A stretch of 64,000 nt of DNA from Armigeres subalbatus (GCF_024139115.2 NC_085141.1:225108307-225172306); one strand, 5' to 3'. Shown: positions 44,100 through 55,076, counted from the first letter of the stretch. The notes: generated by a model not told the origin, from the letters alone. Translations and numbers: made by a program.

Positions 44100-44684
44100 T
44101 CATTCGTCTTCTTCTTCCATCTCCTCGTCTTCGCCTTCCACTTCTTCTTGTTCCTCTTCGCCATCCTCCTCTTGGTTCTGTGTGACCCACCAGGATAATA
44201 GTCCCAACCCTGACTCATTGATCGCAGCCATGATCCGATAGGGCGTCTTACTGGCATCGGTGGTGGTTGTACTGGTACTCGGCGCTTCCTGGTCCGGTGG
44301 ACCGATAGGCGAGCTTTCCTCAAATAGCTCCCCTGATACACGAAACTTGATACTTTCGCCAATGTCCATGTACAGATCGTGTTTCTTGCCGTCTTCCAGT
44401 GGATACTCCCAAACCCATGCTTGTTCCGCTTCCTCAAACCGGGACGGATGCTGTAAGGCCGACGGCGGGATGAGAATGTCGTCGAAGAATCCCAATGTTA
44501 CGTGAACACCCTCTCGGCTGCAACTTCTGATCTTTCCGGTAATGACATCGCCTACCATGGGCCGGAACACGATGTACCGGAAATTGACCTCCGTATGGGA
44601 GGCCCCGTCGCCGGGTAAAATAATCGAATCACCCAATTTGACGATGTCTTTGAGAGTTATGCATAATCCAACGTTTAAGAGAAC
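44100..44684 (-). CDS. POLR3H: DNA-directed RNA polymerase III subunit RPC8, exon 2
   Basis: Second and last coding exon, residues 38-231. It opens after an acceptor (aaaacag) with VLLNVGLCITLKDIVKLGDS. Conserved blocks of RPC25/POLR3H follow: LPGDGASHTEVNFRYIVFRP, REGVHVTLGFFDDILIPPSA, EEAEQAWVWEYPLEDGKKHD and LYMDIGESIKFRV, then NESGLGLLSWW near the C-terminus. The subunit forms the Pol III stalk with RPC9 (the counterpart of Rpb7/Rpb4) and takes part in initiation; it acts in the nucleus. The C-terminal ~20 residues after GLLSWW are nearly all acidic (EEDGEEEQEEVEGEDEE), while human POLR3H ends shortly after the same SWW. The frame is intact. Confidence 0.9.
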   Translation of the reverse strand, partial: VLLNVGLCITLKDIVKLGDSIILPGDGASHTEVNFRYIVFRPMVGDVITGKIRSCSREGVHVTLGFFDDILIPPSALQHPSRFEEAEQAWVWEYPLEDGKKHDLYMDIGESIKFRVSGELFEESSPIGPPDQEAPSTSTTTTDASKTPYRIMAAINESGLGLLSWWVTQNQEEDGEEEQEEVEGEDEEMEEEDE

Positions 44685-44744
44685 CTGTTTTAATAACAAT
44701 TATTATTGAGGTATATTAATAAATAAAACTTGTATTATTCAAAC

Positions 44745-44855
44745 CTTATTAGCAAGTTTTCTGTTAACTTCGTCTTTAATGGCTTCAGGTAACTTCAAGT
44801 TGAATAATTCAGGAGCAATGCGGACAGTATCCTTTAACTCAGCCAACACAAACAT
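44745..44855 (-). CDS. POLR3H: DNA-directed RNA polymerase III subunit RPC8, exon 1
   Basis: The ATG is at 44855-44853. The exon encodes 37 residues beginning [18 protein letters not shown] and ending EVNRKLANK. The donor (AAG|GTTTGA) is at 44744-44743, and the intron is 60 bases. In human POLR3H the N-terminal segment ends at the same KLANK position, which supports the boundary. This is the N-terminal Rpb7-like (SHS2) part. The gene is on the opposite strand from RIOK1 and reads away from it. Confidence 0.9.
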
Positions 44856-45559
44856 TTTGAAGCACAAAGTGGTAAATTTAACGAATATTCATAGTTTTAA
44901 AATTAAATATTTTAAATTTAACAATTCCCAACATCGCGTGAACGCATATCAGATTATATCCGCGCATGTTTTTTGTTTGTATTTATTGCAGAATCTGCAG
45001 CAAAACAAAATAATGAAAAATTGTAGTACCAGAGTAAAGGGTGGCCAGATTATTTTTTAATAAATCTGTAGCTTGACTAGTATAGAAAAATCGGTAGTTA
45101 TCGGTAGGCAGGAAAAAGTACCAATGATGTCAAATACAATAAATGACCTGTCAGAAATTTTCATGTTACTCTCAACTTCACCAAGCCGAGCACCGGAATG
45201 AAAAAAGTGTGTTTGTAATGGTACACTGCCAAAAATATCTATGTAAAATATATGTGTCGCCGTTATAAATTTTTGCAATAGCTCCACATCCTAATATAAT
45301 CAATATAGAACCACACATAAATCTGGTAAACATCAAGGCAAATTGCAGTTGGATTTGAACTGTCAGAATTTTTCATTTTACCCGTCTCCTACTTCGAGCT
45401 GGAACAACGTGAACAAAATGGTGACGAGTTTTTTTTTCACTGGCAAGCCGTTCCGATGGATTAACACTTCCAGATCGACGAGGGAGCATTTTCATTTTCA
45501 AGAGACCAAATGAAAATGTAACGGGCTCCCAGTCACCTGTTACATTACAAGCACTCATG
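44856..45559. other. Upstream region of POLR3H
   Basis: Non-coding region between POLR3H and the gypsy element; it probably holds the POLR3H promoter. A 61-codon minus-strand frame (45373-45558) begins MSACNVTGDWEPVTF and has no recognised family; it is not supported as a gene. Confidence 0.4.
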
Positions 45560-45564
45560 ATGGG

Positions 45565-45798
45565 TGATATGTTCGAAGAACAAGACCGGTTTGGTTACTA
45601 GATAGAAACTGAGCCGATCACTCTTTATTGCTCATGCTATTTATAGATATCAAAATAATAATAAAGCTTTTGTTTACTTATGTGTAGCAAGTCTATGTAC
45701 ACTTTATAATAGTATTTCATTTCAGCACCGGGGGGCTAGCAAATCTATCAGAATAGGTACGGCTATTTTCACTTCCTACAACTAACTCAGACGTTACA
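45565..45798 (-). repeat. LTR (3' in element sense)
   Basis: 234 bases beginning TGATATGTTCG and ending GTTACA on the plus strand, apparently identical to 50609-50842. In the element's sense it begins TGTAACG and ends CATATCA, the TG...CA ends of LTRs. Confidence 0.9.
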
Positions 45799-45801
45799 AT
45801 A

Positions 45802-45813
45802 TCTTCCCCCTTT
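45802..45813 (-). promoter_or_regulatory. Polypurine tract of the gypsy element
   Basis: AAAGGGGGAAGA on the minus strand, three bases from the 3' LTR. Expected primer for plus-strand DNA synthesis. Confidence 0.7.
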
Positions 45814-45883
45814 AATTAACCTTCCTACAACCTTTTGATTTCAAATCGATAATTAGTTTTAATTTGTATAATTCAATCCTAGT

Positions 45884-46573
45884 TCAATAAACATATTCAT
45901 CACACACTTTCTTTTTCTTCTTCCGTGTAGATCGCCTTAGAATAGGATGATGCTGTGGAGCTGTTGTTTCCGATGCTTGGTGACAGGGTCGTAGCGAATT
46001 TGGATGCAGTTCGCTCGACGCTGGAAGAGGTGGCTCTGGGCTAGGAGTAAACCCCCTGAATTCGTCTTCGCTTTCATCCATCTCTGCATATTTCCTCTTT
46101 GCGCTTCGGTGCTCATTCGACTGATCATTCCCACTGCTTTGTTGTGGTAACTGGAGCGTCACTATACGCCTGCGTCCAGGTTGACTTCGAATCTTAATCT
46201 GCCCCTTGTGGGCCGAGACCAGAGTTGATCCGATGGATATCTGCAATATATTCGTAGAGATTCTTTTAATAAAAACTGCATCTAACCATTTTTCAATGTC
46301 TTTAGTATTATGATTTTTGTAGTAAACCTTGTCTCCAAATTTCAAATTAGTATAAGGATCTTGATCGACATTTTCAATTTCTTTACTTTTTCGTTCTAAT
46401 GGCTCGGCTAGCTGTCGTCTGTAGTTATTCTTTGGGTTGACTAAATCCAGTACTGTTTTAGGTTTATAATTAAAAACACTCTCAGACGGATACTTTCCTC
46501 CTTCAGATAGACAAGTGTTGCGGTAGTTAAAAAGAAAATAGTTTATCTTATCTTGAAGATCCATACTCCTCAT
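45884..46573 (-). pseudogene. Integrase C-terminal part, gypsy element
   Basis: Starts near 46573 with DLQDKINYFLFNYRNT and continues with GGKYPSESVFNYKPKTVLDL, the typical post-catalytic integrase region. After it comes a Ser/Pro/Lys-rich tail that ends at 45884. The frame differs from that of the upstream pol segment, so a break lies at 46574-46610. Confidence 0.75.
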
Positions 46574-46596
46574 ATTTGAGTCTAACAGAAATTTCT

Positions 46597-48375
46597 TTAA
46601 AACCTCTTTGTAACTCTCACTAACCGTTCCGCTTGCCCATTGCTTTGAGGATGGTAAGGCGGGCTTTTGAAAACTTGGATTCCTTGTCTTTCTAGGAACC
46701 CCACGAAATTATTTGAATTGAATGGTGGGCCATTATCTGTCACTACTACATCCGGAAGTCCGAATGTAGCAAAGAATGATATAAACTCTTTGACAACTTT
46801 CTCCGCATCTGTACCATACTTCATCCAGCTTATTTCTAACCATTTAGAAAAACTATCAACGATCAATAGAAAGGTACGTCGTTCGAAATAAAAAAAATCT
46901 GCATGAATTCTACTGAATGGCCTTGTAGTAGGAATCCATTCAGCAGTACCTTTATGTGTAGGAACGACTGATGTTTTAATGCATACTTCACATCTTTTTA
47001 CAAATGACTCAATGTCGTCATTAATACCGAACCAGTATAAACTCCTTCTAGCCTGCTGCTTCATTTTAACTATCCCGGTGTGATTTACGTGCAGTATTTG
47101 TAGAATCTTTCTTTGTAATGAAACTGGTACAATTACCCTATCTTGAAAAAGCAAACAACCTTCAATTTCCTCCAAGTCTTTATGCTGTGAGTAAATATTT
47201 TTAAAACATTGATCAATTCGATCCGGCCAACCGTTTCTCATGAACGAAACGATTTGTTGTAAATAAAAGTCGTTTTTAGATTCTTTTGCTATTAGTGTAG
47301 CGTCTAAAGGTAGCTCCTGAGAAAAATTTAAAAAATTTATGTGTTGTTTTTCTAAGCTTTTAGGGACTTCTATTTCCAACGGAAAACGCGAACAAAAATC
47401 TGCGTTCGCCATTTTACTCGCTGGTCGGTATTCAATGTTGTAGTCGTATATTGCTAATTCCATTACATAACGCTGTATTCTGGTTACTGAAATTGAATTC
47501 CGCCCTTCTTTGCCCAGTATGCCTAACAAGGGCTTATGGTCTGTAAAAATGGTAAAGCTTTTACCGAATAAAAATTTGTGAAATTTTTTTACTGTCGATA
47601 CAACCGCTAACGCCTCCAAATGCAATATGGGGTAACTTTTCTGAGCTTGATTCAGAGAGAAAGATGTGAACCATATGGGTTGTTCCTCGCCATCTATTAC
47701 ATGTGAAATTACTCCACCAAGCCCGTACGAAGAAGCATCTGTACTAATCACTATGGCCTTTTTTGGATCATAAAACGTTAGAATGTTAGCCTTGAGTAAC
47801 TTTTCTTTGCAATTCTTAAATGCCTCTTCACAATTGAATCCCCAATGAAACTTCACCTCCTTTTTTAATAATTGGTACAATGGGCTCAATGTAGCCGATA
47901 AATTCGGTAAAAACTTTCCATAATAGTTTATCAATCCCAGGAATGCTTTTAATTCTGTTGTGTTTTTTGGTTTTTGTGCCGCCACAATGGTTGAAACTTT
48001 TTCAGGGTTAGGAAGAAGTCCTTTGTCAGTTATAAAATGGCCCAAATATGGCAGTTGAGTTACGAAAAACTTGCATTTTTTTAGATTTACTTTCACGTTT
48101 GCTTTCGATAATTTATCTAGAACCATTATTAGTCTATTGTAGCATTCTTCAAAATTCTTTCCTGCGATAAGGACGTCGTCGAGATAAACATAAACGTATT
48201 CAATATCTTGTAAAATGGTCTCCATCACCTGTTGAAATATGGCTGCGCTCGATGATGCGCCTTGAGGGAGCCGATTATAACTAAAAAGACCTTTTATTGT
48301 ATTAATTACCATTATTTTCTTGAATTGGTCGATAGCTGTAATTGTGTGTATGCTGTCGCTAAATCTAGGGAGCAA
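46597..48375 (-). pseudogene. RT, RNase H and integrase, gypsy element
   Basis: 592 residues. RT: YNRLPQGASSSAAIFQQVME, then the catalytic YVYLDDVLIAGK and the LGHFITDKGLLPNPEKV region. RNase H: VISTDASSYGLGGV, FTDHKPLLGIL. Chromodomain-less integrase: zinc-binding HVNHTGIVKMKQQ...CEVC, catalytic IHADFFYF, VTDNGPPFNSNNF, and YHPQSNGQAER. The RT N-terminal part is in another frame (48312-49259) and the integrase C-terminus in a third. It ends just after the NGQAER motif. Confidence 0.85.
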
Positions 48376-49259
48376 AATATTTTACATCCAGCCAATGACG
48401 CGAACAAATCCTGAGCAGTTGGTAACGGATAGGTGTTGGCAATTAAAACTTTATTAATTGACGCTTTGCAGTCTATGACCAGTCTGATGTCTCCATCTTT
48501 TTTAATAATAACGACAACTGGAGATGCCCATAGACTGGTTTTAATAGGAGTGATTATTTTGTCTTTCTCCAAAAGATTCAAATGGTCCAAAACTTTATCC
48601 CTGAGACGATAAGGCACATCGTAAGGTTTTCGGAAAATGGGGCGGTCTTCTTTTAACACTAATTCCGCTTCAAAACCAACAATAGGGGACGAAAAATCTC
48701 TATTAAAAATTCCACTGTAACGATGTGTTATGAAATCCAAAATTTGCCCTTGATTGTTTTCTATACTATTAACAGCCAAGTTCTCTGAATTAGGCAGTTG
48801 CAAAAACTGTTCTCTCCATCCGCTGTAAAATATATCCAACCAATCCCTTCCTATAAGCGAATTGAATCTATGGCCTCCATTTAAAACCACCAATTCCAAT
48901 TTAGCAGAAACACCATTTAGGCAAACTGTAACAAACGCTTTTCCATAAATTTCCAAATTTGATCCGTTGATCACAACCAATTTCCTATCACTGTTTCTCA
49001 AACCAATACCACTGAATTTTGTTTGAAATTCTGTTCTACTAATTACCGACACAGCCGAACCACTGTCCACCTCCATTACACACGTTTTTCCTTCTATTCT
49101 TACTTCGAGTAGACAAGGCTTGCTTATTCTTCTTTTAGACGAAATCATAAGACACGGATAATCACCTTCTTCCTCGCTTTCTGAGCTATAATCAACTCGA
49201 AGACGCTTGAAATAATCGTGGACTTCCTTTGGTTTTACTTCTTCTTTCACCGCATTCAC
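48312..49259 (-). pseudogene. Protease and RT N-terminus, gypsy element
   Basis: The retroviral-type aspartic protease has the catalytic VDSGSAVSVISR, then a long connector. RT starts with DKVLDHLNLLEKDKIITP, VVVIIKKDGDIRLVIDC (box 1-2) and IFCSLDLATAYTQLQL (box A). The frame then stops, and the RT continues in 46597-48375. The stop falls within 48312-48375, so a frame shift lies there. The frame begins as a GTG overlapping the end of the gag frame. Confidence 0.8.
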
Positions 49260-49444
49260 CGGTCCCTCTGACTGTCCTTATACCGATAGCAGTTCTTTTG
49301 GATATGACCTCGCTTCCTACAAAAGTGGCAGACAAAATTGGCGTATCTGCCCCGACTCGAACTACGTTGGCCCGACCTTGACCGTCCTTCAAATTTGCTA
49401 TAGCTTGTTCGATATTCACTGTTCCTATTATTATGCCTGTTCAT
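49256..49444 (-). pseudogene. gag nucleocapsid segment with CCHC knuckle, gypsy element
   Basis: Arg/Ser-rich region followed by one knuckle, CHFCRKRGHIQKNC, the expected nucleocapsid of a gypsy gag. It ends with a stop overlapping the protease frame by a few bases, which could be a programmed shift between gag and pol. The connection to the capsid frame (49480-50061) requires a change of frame near 49490-49505. Confidence 0.75.
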
Positions 49445-49479
49445 GTCTATAGATCTACTACGGCTACGATCTTTTCTGT

Positions 49480-50061
49480 CTACTCTAGAATTCCTACCAC
49501 CGAGTCGATTTTAATTGAATTCACCCCAGAACCTCCTACTGCTTCGGCAAAATAAAGACTATTGTTGTTCGCCATCTCAAATCCTTTTATTATTCGCTCC
49601 GCTGACCGTAAATTTAGATCTTCTTCATTCAATAAACGCTTTTGCAATTCCCTATTAAACACGCCAAAAACTAGCTGATCTCGAATGGCGGAGTCACGGA
49701 ATGCACCAAAATCACACGATTCAGCCAAATGCTTAACCGCAAGCACGTAATTTTCTCCAGTCTCGGTTGGACTTTGTCGTCTGCATCGAAACTTATACCG
49801 TAACATAATTTCGGAATCTATTTTATCTAAGCGTTCCTTCAATTTCTTCGTGATTTCCGAATACGATAACGTTTTGAGATCTGTAGCCGGGTACAAAAGT
49901 TTCAATTCCTCAAAAACAGCTAATCCTGCACAGCTCATAAAAATATCTTTTTTCCGTTCTTCCGTAATGTTATTTGACGAGAAAAAATACTCTATCAATT
50001 CTACGTAGTTCGAAAAACTGGTGCCGGGCACATACGGATCGATTGTGCCGATCAACGCCAT
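49480..50061 (-). pseudogene. gag capsid segment, gypsy element
   Basis: Starts MALIGTIDPYVPGTSFSNYV. The RQSPTETGENYVLAVKHLAE and LVFGVFNRELQKRLLNEEDL blocks are typical of gypsy-type capsid. The frame stops after VGILE, 24 codons before the knuckle segment in another frame. Confidence 0.8.
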
Positions 50062-50594
50062 TTTGGCTGCACCGAATCAAATTAACGAAATGCCCGCGCT
50101 TGAAACCAACAATAAACCAACAAGGAAAATGACCACGTACCTGTTATTCTATTCGTGCGAAACCCAAACGAGATGTCCGCCTCCCGCTGTTCTTAACCGC
50201 TCTTCTAGCCGCCACCGGGGAATTACGATGGATCTGGACCGGATTCTGCTACACGTCAGCGTTCTGCCTCCTCTAATTCACGTACCGCTACCTCTTACAG
50301 TAATTATAGGTGTACTTTTGCGTCGCTTTACGACCGGCTAAAACACAATATAAAAATGTAATGGCTTCTCCAACAATAACTTTTATTCACTATTCGCCTG
50401 ACAAGACCTCACCTTGTGCGAATCACCACCGTACACGAGCTTGAAAAACACGGTTATTTCACCGCCGCCGGTATTCAGTGCTCTGGACCACAAATCCCCA
50501 ATCTGGAACAATCACGACTCTACCGTGTCACGAACACTTCACCAATCACAAACTCAACTAAATTCTCTAGTTTACTAGTTCACTTTTCGTTTTT

Positions 50595-50606
50595 CCCTCG
50601 TCGCCA
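50595..50606 (-). promoter_or_regulatory. Primer-binding site of the gypsy element
   Basis: TGGCGACGAGGG on the minus strand, two bases after the 5' LTR. It begins with TGG as expected for pairing to the CCA end of a tRNA. The tRNA species was not determined. Confidence 0.6.
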
Positions 50607-50608
50607 GT

Positions 50609-50842
50609 TGATATGTTCGAAGAACAAGACCGGTTTGGTTACTAGATAGAAACTGAGCCGATCACTCTTTATTGCTCATGCTATTTATAGATATCAAAAT
50701 AATAATAAAGCTTTTGTTTACTTATGTGTAGCAAGTCTATGTACACTTTATAATAGTATTTCATTTCAGCACCGGGGGGCTAGCAAATCTATCAGAATAG
50801 GTACGGCTATTTTCACTTCCTACAACTAACTCAGACGTTACA
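50609..50842 (-). repeat. LTR (5' in element sense)
   Basis: Same 234 bases as 45565-45798, apparently without a difference. It contains a TATTTATAG-like block but no clear TATA box was assigned. Confidence 0.9.
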
Positions 50843-50847
50843 ATGGG

Positions 50848-51552
50848 AATGTTGCTTTGTTTTCAAATATAATTTTCTAAAAATTTGAATAGCTCTGTGC
50901 AAATAACGATGACTAGTAGATATCTGAGAGTAGATATCATCTGGGTGGTGCGAATAGAATCGATTTGGTTGTCAAACTGAAGCCAAACTTTTCCATTGTG
51001 CCGGAGCCAAACATTGAAGATTGTGGTTATGTTCGTTTCAGATCCTATATTGAGAAGTATTGTTATTATTTGTGAAAAAAATAAAAATAAATTTAGTTTG
51101 AGTTTTGTATTCTTTGTAACAAATATTTTTGTTGGCCAGATAAGGGAACCCCCTCACAAAGAATAACAACTAGAGTTCCCTCTCTACACCACGGCAGGCT
51201 ACTGACTGATACTTCTGCCAACAGCTGCAGTTCTATTTATTCAACAATAGGTATATACAATAATCCATAACAAACTTCCTTAATCTATACCAAAGAGCAA
51301 CTACAACTAACTGGCGCCCGCTTCTTATCCATCTTCGATCTACAGCGAAGCGTCGCACACTACCTGATATTCCAACAATTTTCACATTATATTTCGAGTT
51401 GAACATTAGTAGGAATGCAATTAAATAGCACTCGTTACGAAATTTTCGGAAATTCAACAGCTGATTGGAGCAGAAATGTATGTAAATCATCGTAAAGTCA
51501 TGTAGAGTCTCGCGCATTTGTGCGCCTTCATCAAAGACTTAGTTAGTTAGTC
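50848..51552. other. Gene-free stretch
   Basis: Right flank of the gypsy element. No motif-bearing open frame. Confidence 0.4.
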
Positions 51553-51750
51553 TTTGGTTAAATCTATGGATTTTTGCCAATAAATATGTGTGGATTTTTA
51601 GTAGTGAATGAAAATGAAAATCTCAATACTGGTGAGCAGGATTATCACACAATTTGGTTAAATCTATGGATTTTTGCCAATAAATATGTGTGGATTTTTA
51701 GTAGTGAATGAAAATGAAAATCTCAATACTGGTGAGCAGGATTATCACAG
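51553..51750 (+). repeat. 100 bp tandem duplication
   Basis: 51553-51652 is repeated immediately at 51653-51750 with a difference only at the last bases. Each unit begins TTTGGTTAAATCTATGG and contains GTGAATGAAAATGAAAATC. A simple local duplication upstream of RIOK1. Confidence 0.85.
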
Positions 51751-52391
51751 AAAGCTAAACAATTGTGAAAAGAGCAATATTTGTTTTTATAGAACCTGTT
51801 CGCTCGTACCAATATGTTAAGACCTCACTGTAGATTTGATTGTCTTTGTATGAAGAAATTTGTATTAATTACCGTACTGTACTGACGTCTGGACGAAACC
51901 AAAAGCGTAAGTGCTTGTCCGTTGTTATATTTGTAATTAATTATTGTTAATAAATGTTTACAGTTTCGAGTGTCTGGCGGAACGCAACACTGGAAAACAC
52001 GTTTCTGTCCAACGTCCGAAAACGAACGCGGCGGGATGAATTCCCGTCGTAACAGAACCGTTTTAGAAAAAGGTTCGCGAACTTTCCCCAAAGGATTTCT
52101 CGAATCTAAATAATTGATACATACGTCGTTCTGAAAAATTATGCTTGATTTATATTTATTTGAGTAAAAGTTACTCAAATTTCGGACAGCCGGACGAGCG
52201 TGTAAAGTACTAGATTTGACATTTTTACTCCTTCTCCTCCTTTCCAATTCATAACAAAACCGCGTGCACATGTGTATTCTTTACAAATTGTTTCTCTCGT
52301 CGCGTTGAAAGTATTCCATAATTTTGTAAATTGGTTTGATAAATTTTTACTTTAAAAAATACTATCGTAAAAACCTGAAGGCAATAGCACA
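51751..52391 (+). other. Upstream region and 5' UTR of RIOK1
   Basis: AT-rich. The coding frame on the minus strand (51825-52271) has no family motif. The last ~60 bases before the ATG are A/T-rich and lack a strong Kozak context except for the A at -3 (gcacaATG). Confidence 0.4.
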
Positions 52392-53853
52392 ATGAGTGCT
52401 GGACAGTTCGATGATGCGTTGGAAGATGTCACGGAGGCGTTAAACATAATCGATCTCAAGAAGCCGGGAGTGGAAGTGATAATAGAAGAGGATCGGTCGG
52501 CACCTGTTAAGGTGGAGGTAGCCATAGCGGATGCACTTTTTGGAAATTCCCGGTACCGTTCCGAAGAGCAATATTCAGGAGATGAAGACGACTACAACAG
52601 TGCAAGTGACGATGATCTCTATTCCTACGATGTGGACAACATTCGGAAGAATCAGGCCGCCAATATGCAGCAATCGCATGCTAATGTCCAAAGTTCCAGT
52701 CAAAAGATTTCCAACTTCCAACCGGCGGATGCATTGTTCAAGAAGTTTACAAACAAAATCAGCGTGGAAAAGTATGAAGGACCAACGGCCCTACCGAATC
52801 ATATTAAGAATACTTTGACTGAAACTCAAAGGAAGGCAGACAGCGAGCGACTTAGGAGTAAGGACAAACAAGATCGAGCCACAGCTGAACAGGTCATGGA
52901 TCCTAGAACACGAATGATTCTCTTCAAGCTTTTGAACCGGGACATGATTTGCGAGATAAACGGATGCATTTCAACGGGAAAAGAAGCTAACGTGTACCAT
53001 GCCACCGCGAAAGTTGGAATGGACTACGCCATAAAAATATTCAAAACATCGATTCTGATCTTCAAGGATCGAGACAAGTACGTAACGGGAGAATATCGAT
53101 TCCGCCATGGCTACAGTAAACACAATCCGCGAAAAATGGTTCGAACTTGGGCCGAAAAGGAAATGCGAAACCTGGTGCGAATGAAGAAATGCGGTTTGCC
53201 AGTGCCGGAACCGATTCTACTTCGCAGTCATGTGCTCGTGATGGAGTTCATCGGCAAAGATGGATGGCCTGCCCCAAAACTGAAAGATGTCGATTTGAGC
53301 AACTCGAAAGCGCGCGAGCTTTACCGGGATGCTGTGGAAATGATGTGGGCCATGTACAACAAATGTAAACTGGTGCATGCGGATTTTTCCGAGTTTAATT
53401 TGCTCTATCACGAGGGCAAAATAGTCATCATCGACGTATCGCAATCCGTGGAACACGAACATCCGCATGCATTGGAGTTCCTTCGTAAAGATTGCACCAA
53501 TATAACGGATTTCTTCCGGAAAAAAGACGTTTCTATCATGACAGTGAAAGAATTATTTGATTTTATCACCGATCCTACCATTACGGAATCGAACATGGAG
53601 GAATGTCTTGAAAAAATGTCGGAGAAGATTTCCAATCGCAGCTTCGATGAGTTCACCGAGCAGCAGAAGATGGAGGAGGAGGTTTTCAAGCAAATATTCA
53701 TTCCAAAAACATTGCACGACGTGTACGACATTGAGAAGGATATCTTCGAGAAGAAAAACAAGGACGAGTTGGTGTACAAAAAAATAACAGGTTTGGATGC
53801 CAATTTGAAGGTAGCCGAGAATCCGGAAATTCTTCATCAAGAAAATAATCAAG
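52392..53853 (+). CDS. RIOK1: Serine/threonine-protein kinase RIO1, exon 1
   Basis: 487 codons plus one base of a predicted 568-residue protein. RIOK1 is an atypical kinase that acts on late 40S ribosomal subunit maturation in the cytoplasm. The N-terminus is acidic (residues 60-80). The RIO kinase domain runs from about 175 to 395. The ATP-binding loop is STGKEANVY (194-202) and the catalytic Lys is in YAIKIFKTS (K215). [10 protein letters not shown] (H329, D331, N336) is the catalytic loop and [13 protein letters not shown] (D348) the metal-binding loop. The donor (AATCAAG|GTATGC) is at 53854. The frame is clean, and codons are GC-richer than the flanks. The gene reads toward ABCG. Confidence 0.95.
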
Positions 53854-54143
53854 GTATGCACTAAAGATGGTTTTAATTGTTTGTAGCTAGTTTATTAATA
53901 TAGAAATATTTTGGTAGATTCTATGCATATTTGTTTCATAAGAGTAGGAGATTCAGTAAAAATGGGACTGATGTGCGGTTACAGGCAGAATAGATGTTTA
54001 ATTTCTTAATTATCTTTTAGATTATGAAGATTTAATACATTTATTGATAAATTGTTATTTAAAGCTAAAAATACCAAATTATAAAATACGTTCAATGTAC
54101 ACACAGACAGTTCATTCTTGAATTTTCTTTCTTCCCTTTTCAG

Positions 54144-54388
54144 ACCAATCAATTAAAGCAGATATGTCATCACAAGAAGAAACTAGTGAGAGTGAGAACT
54201 CGGATGATGACGGAGAAAATAACACTGAAATATCGAAAAAATCAGCCGTCATTCGGGACAAGAACGAAACAGCAGAAGAACGCAAAGCTCGTAAAAAAGC
54301 CATCAAAGATGAAAAAGCGGAAAAGCGAAAAACAAAAGTGAAAAAACACATTAAAAAGCGAAAAGAAAAGCTGGGTGGTAAAAAATAA
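54144..54388 (+). CDS. RIOK1: Serine/threonine-protein kinase RIO1, exon 2
   Basis: Terminal exon after a 290 base intron (acceptor ttttcag at 54143). The first two bases complete the codon split at 53853. It encodes ~81 residues: a Ser/Glu/Asp-rich segment (SSQEETSESENSDDDGE), then a basic Lys/Arg-rich tail (KVKKHIKKRKEKLGGKK) and a stop at 54388. Animal RIOK1 ends in a similar basic tail, and the resulting length (568) is equal to that recalled for the human protein. ATTAAA at 54420 and AATAAA at 54671-54676 are candidate polyadenylation signals. Confidence 0.9.
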
Positions 54389-54734
54389 AAGACATGTGCT
54401 GTCGGTGATATGTTCAGGAATTAAAACACGTTTAAGCTTTGTATATAAGTACAAAAATTCTTTTCGGTCTTGTGAAGTCTGTCATTGTATATTTGGTTTG
54501 ATATGTTTCTTGTGAAAGAAACTCCCTTGGATAGAAACTATACTATGAAAAAGTTCATTGTCACCCACGGAATGTTAAACTAAGGAATATTTCTATTAGT
54601 AACTCCTTCCAGAACATTGCCAGTGTAGAAATCATTTGATGAAAAGTCAGCCCTTTTGCTCTATTACCTAAATAAAGATGATCACAATAGTGTTTGTCAT
54701 GAACATTACGCTGTAGGAAGGACGTCTGTTCCGC
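54389..54734. other. Convergent intergenic space between RIOK1 and the ABCG gene
   Basis: 346 bases between the RIOK1 stop and the ABCG stop. It must hold both 3' UTRs. AATAAA on the plus strand at 54671-54676. Confidence 0.5.
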
Positions 54735-55076
54735 TCACTTGTAGAATCGCCTTCGCAGACTGAGATAGCACATCAATCGATAGAACAGTGTCATAGCAAT
54801 CAAAATTCCCAGCTCGAACTGCAGCGTCGTATTGTCTATCCGAACATAGTGGAGCAATACTTTGGGATCATCGAAGTGGCAGTACATCTCGTCGCAATCG
54901 AGCCGCTGTCGGTTATACCCGAACACCACCAGCACTACGGACACGACTCCTCCGCGGATGAATGACGCTCGCATCAGCCACTGCATGATGGCAGGAATCT
55001 GGGGCGCAAAGTCAAACCCATAAATGGCCAGCCCGAGGAAAGGTGCGATCGCTAGGGGACCAATTGCAGAGCCATT
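54735..55076 (-). CDS. ABCG-type half transporter, last exon
   Basis: Encodes the C-terminal ~113 residues: NGSAIGPLAIAPFLGLAIYG, then QIPAIMQWLMRASFIRGGVV, a luminal loop with DCDEMYCHFDDPKVLL, a last membrane segment (LGILIAMTLFYRLMCYLSLR) and a stop at 54735-54737. It follows an acceptor (tttag|AATGGC). ABCG half transporters have an N-terminal ATPase and six C-terminal membrane spans; family members carry lipids, sterols or pigments. The substrate is not determinable here. The two-Cys loop is typical of the extracellular region before the sixth span. Confidence 0.8.
   Translation of the reverse strand, partial: NGSAIGPLAIAPFLGLAIYGFDFAPQIPAIMQWLMRASFIRGGVVSVVLVVFGYNRQRLDCDEMYCHFDDPKVLLHYVRIDNTTLQFELGILIAMTLFYRLMCYLSLRRRFYK

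Larger units (their letters stand above)
45565..50842 (-). mobile_element. Ty3/gypsy LTR retrotransposon, full length, frameshifted
   Basis: A complete 5.3 kb element on the minus strand: LTR (50842-50609), primer-binding site, gag, pol (PR-RT-RNaseH-IN), polypurine tract, LTR (45798-45565). The 5 base duplication ATGGG flanks it (45560-45564 and 50843-50847). The two LTRs appear identical over 234 bases, so insertion was recent. The order PR-RT-RH-IN is that of Ty3/gypsy. No env-like frame is seen. The pol frame is broken in at least two places and gag in one. Confidence 0.9.

Noticed and set aside
45373..45558. Short minus-strand frame MSACNVTGDWEPV...
   Set aside because: No recognised family, no splice context, and it sits at the gypsy insertion edge. 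It could be a first exon but the evidence is too thin.
45565..50842. Endogenous virus with envelope
   Set aside because: No frame follows integrase that looks like an env; the element is treated as a plain Ty3/gypsy retrotransposon.
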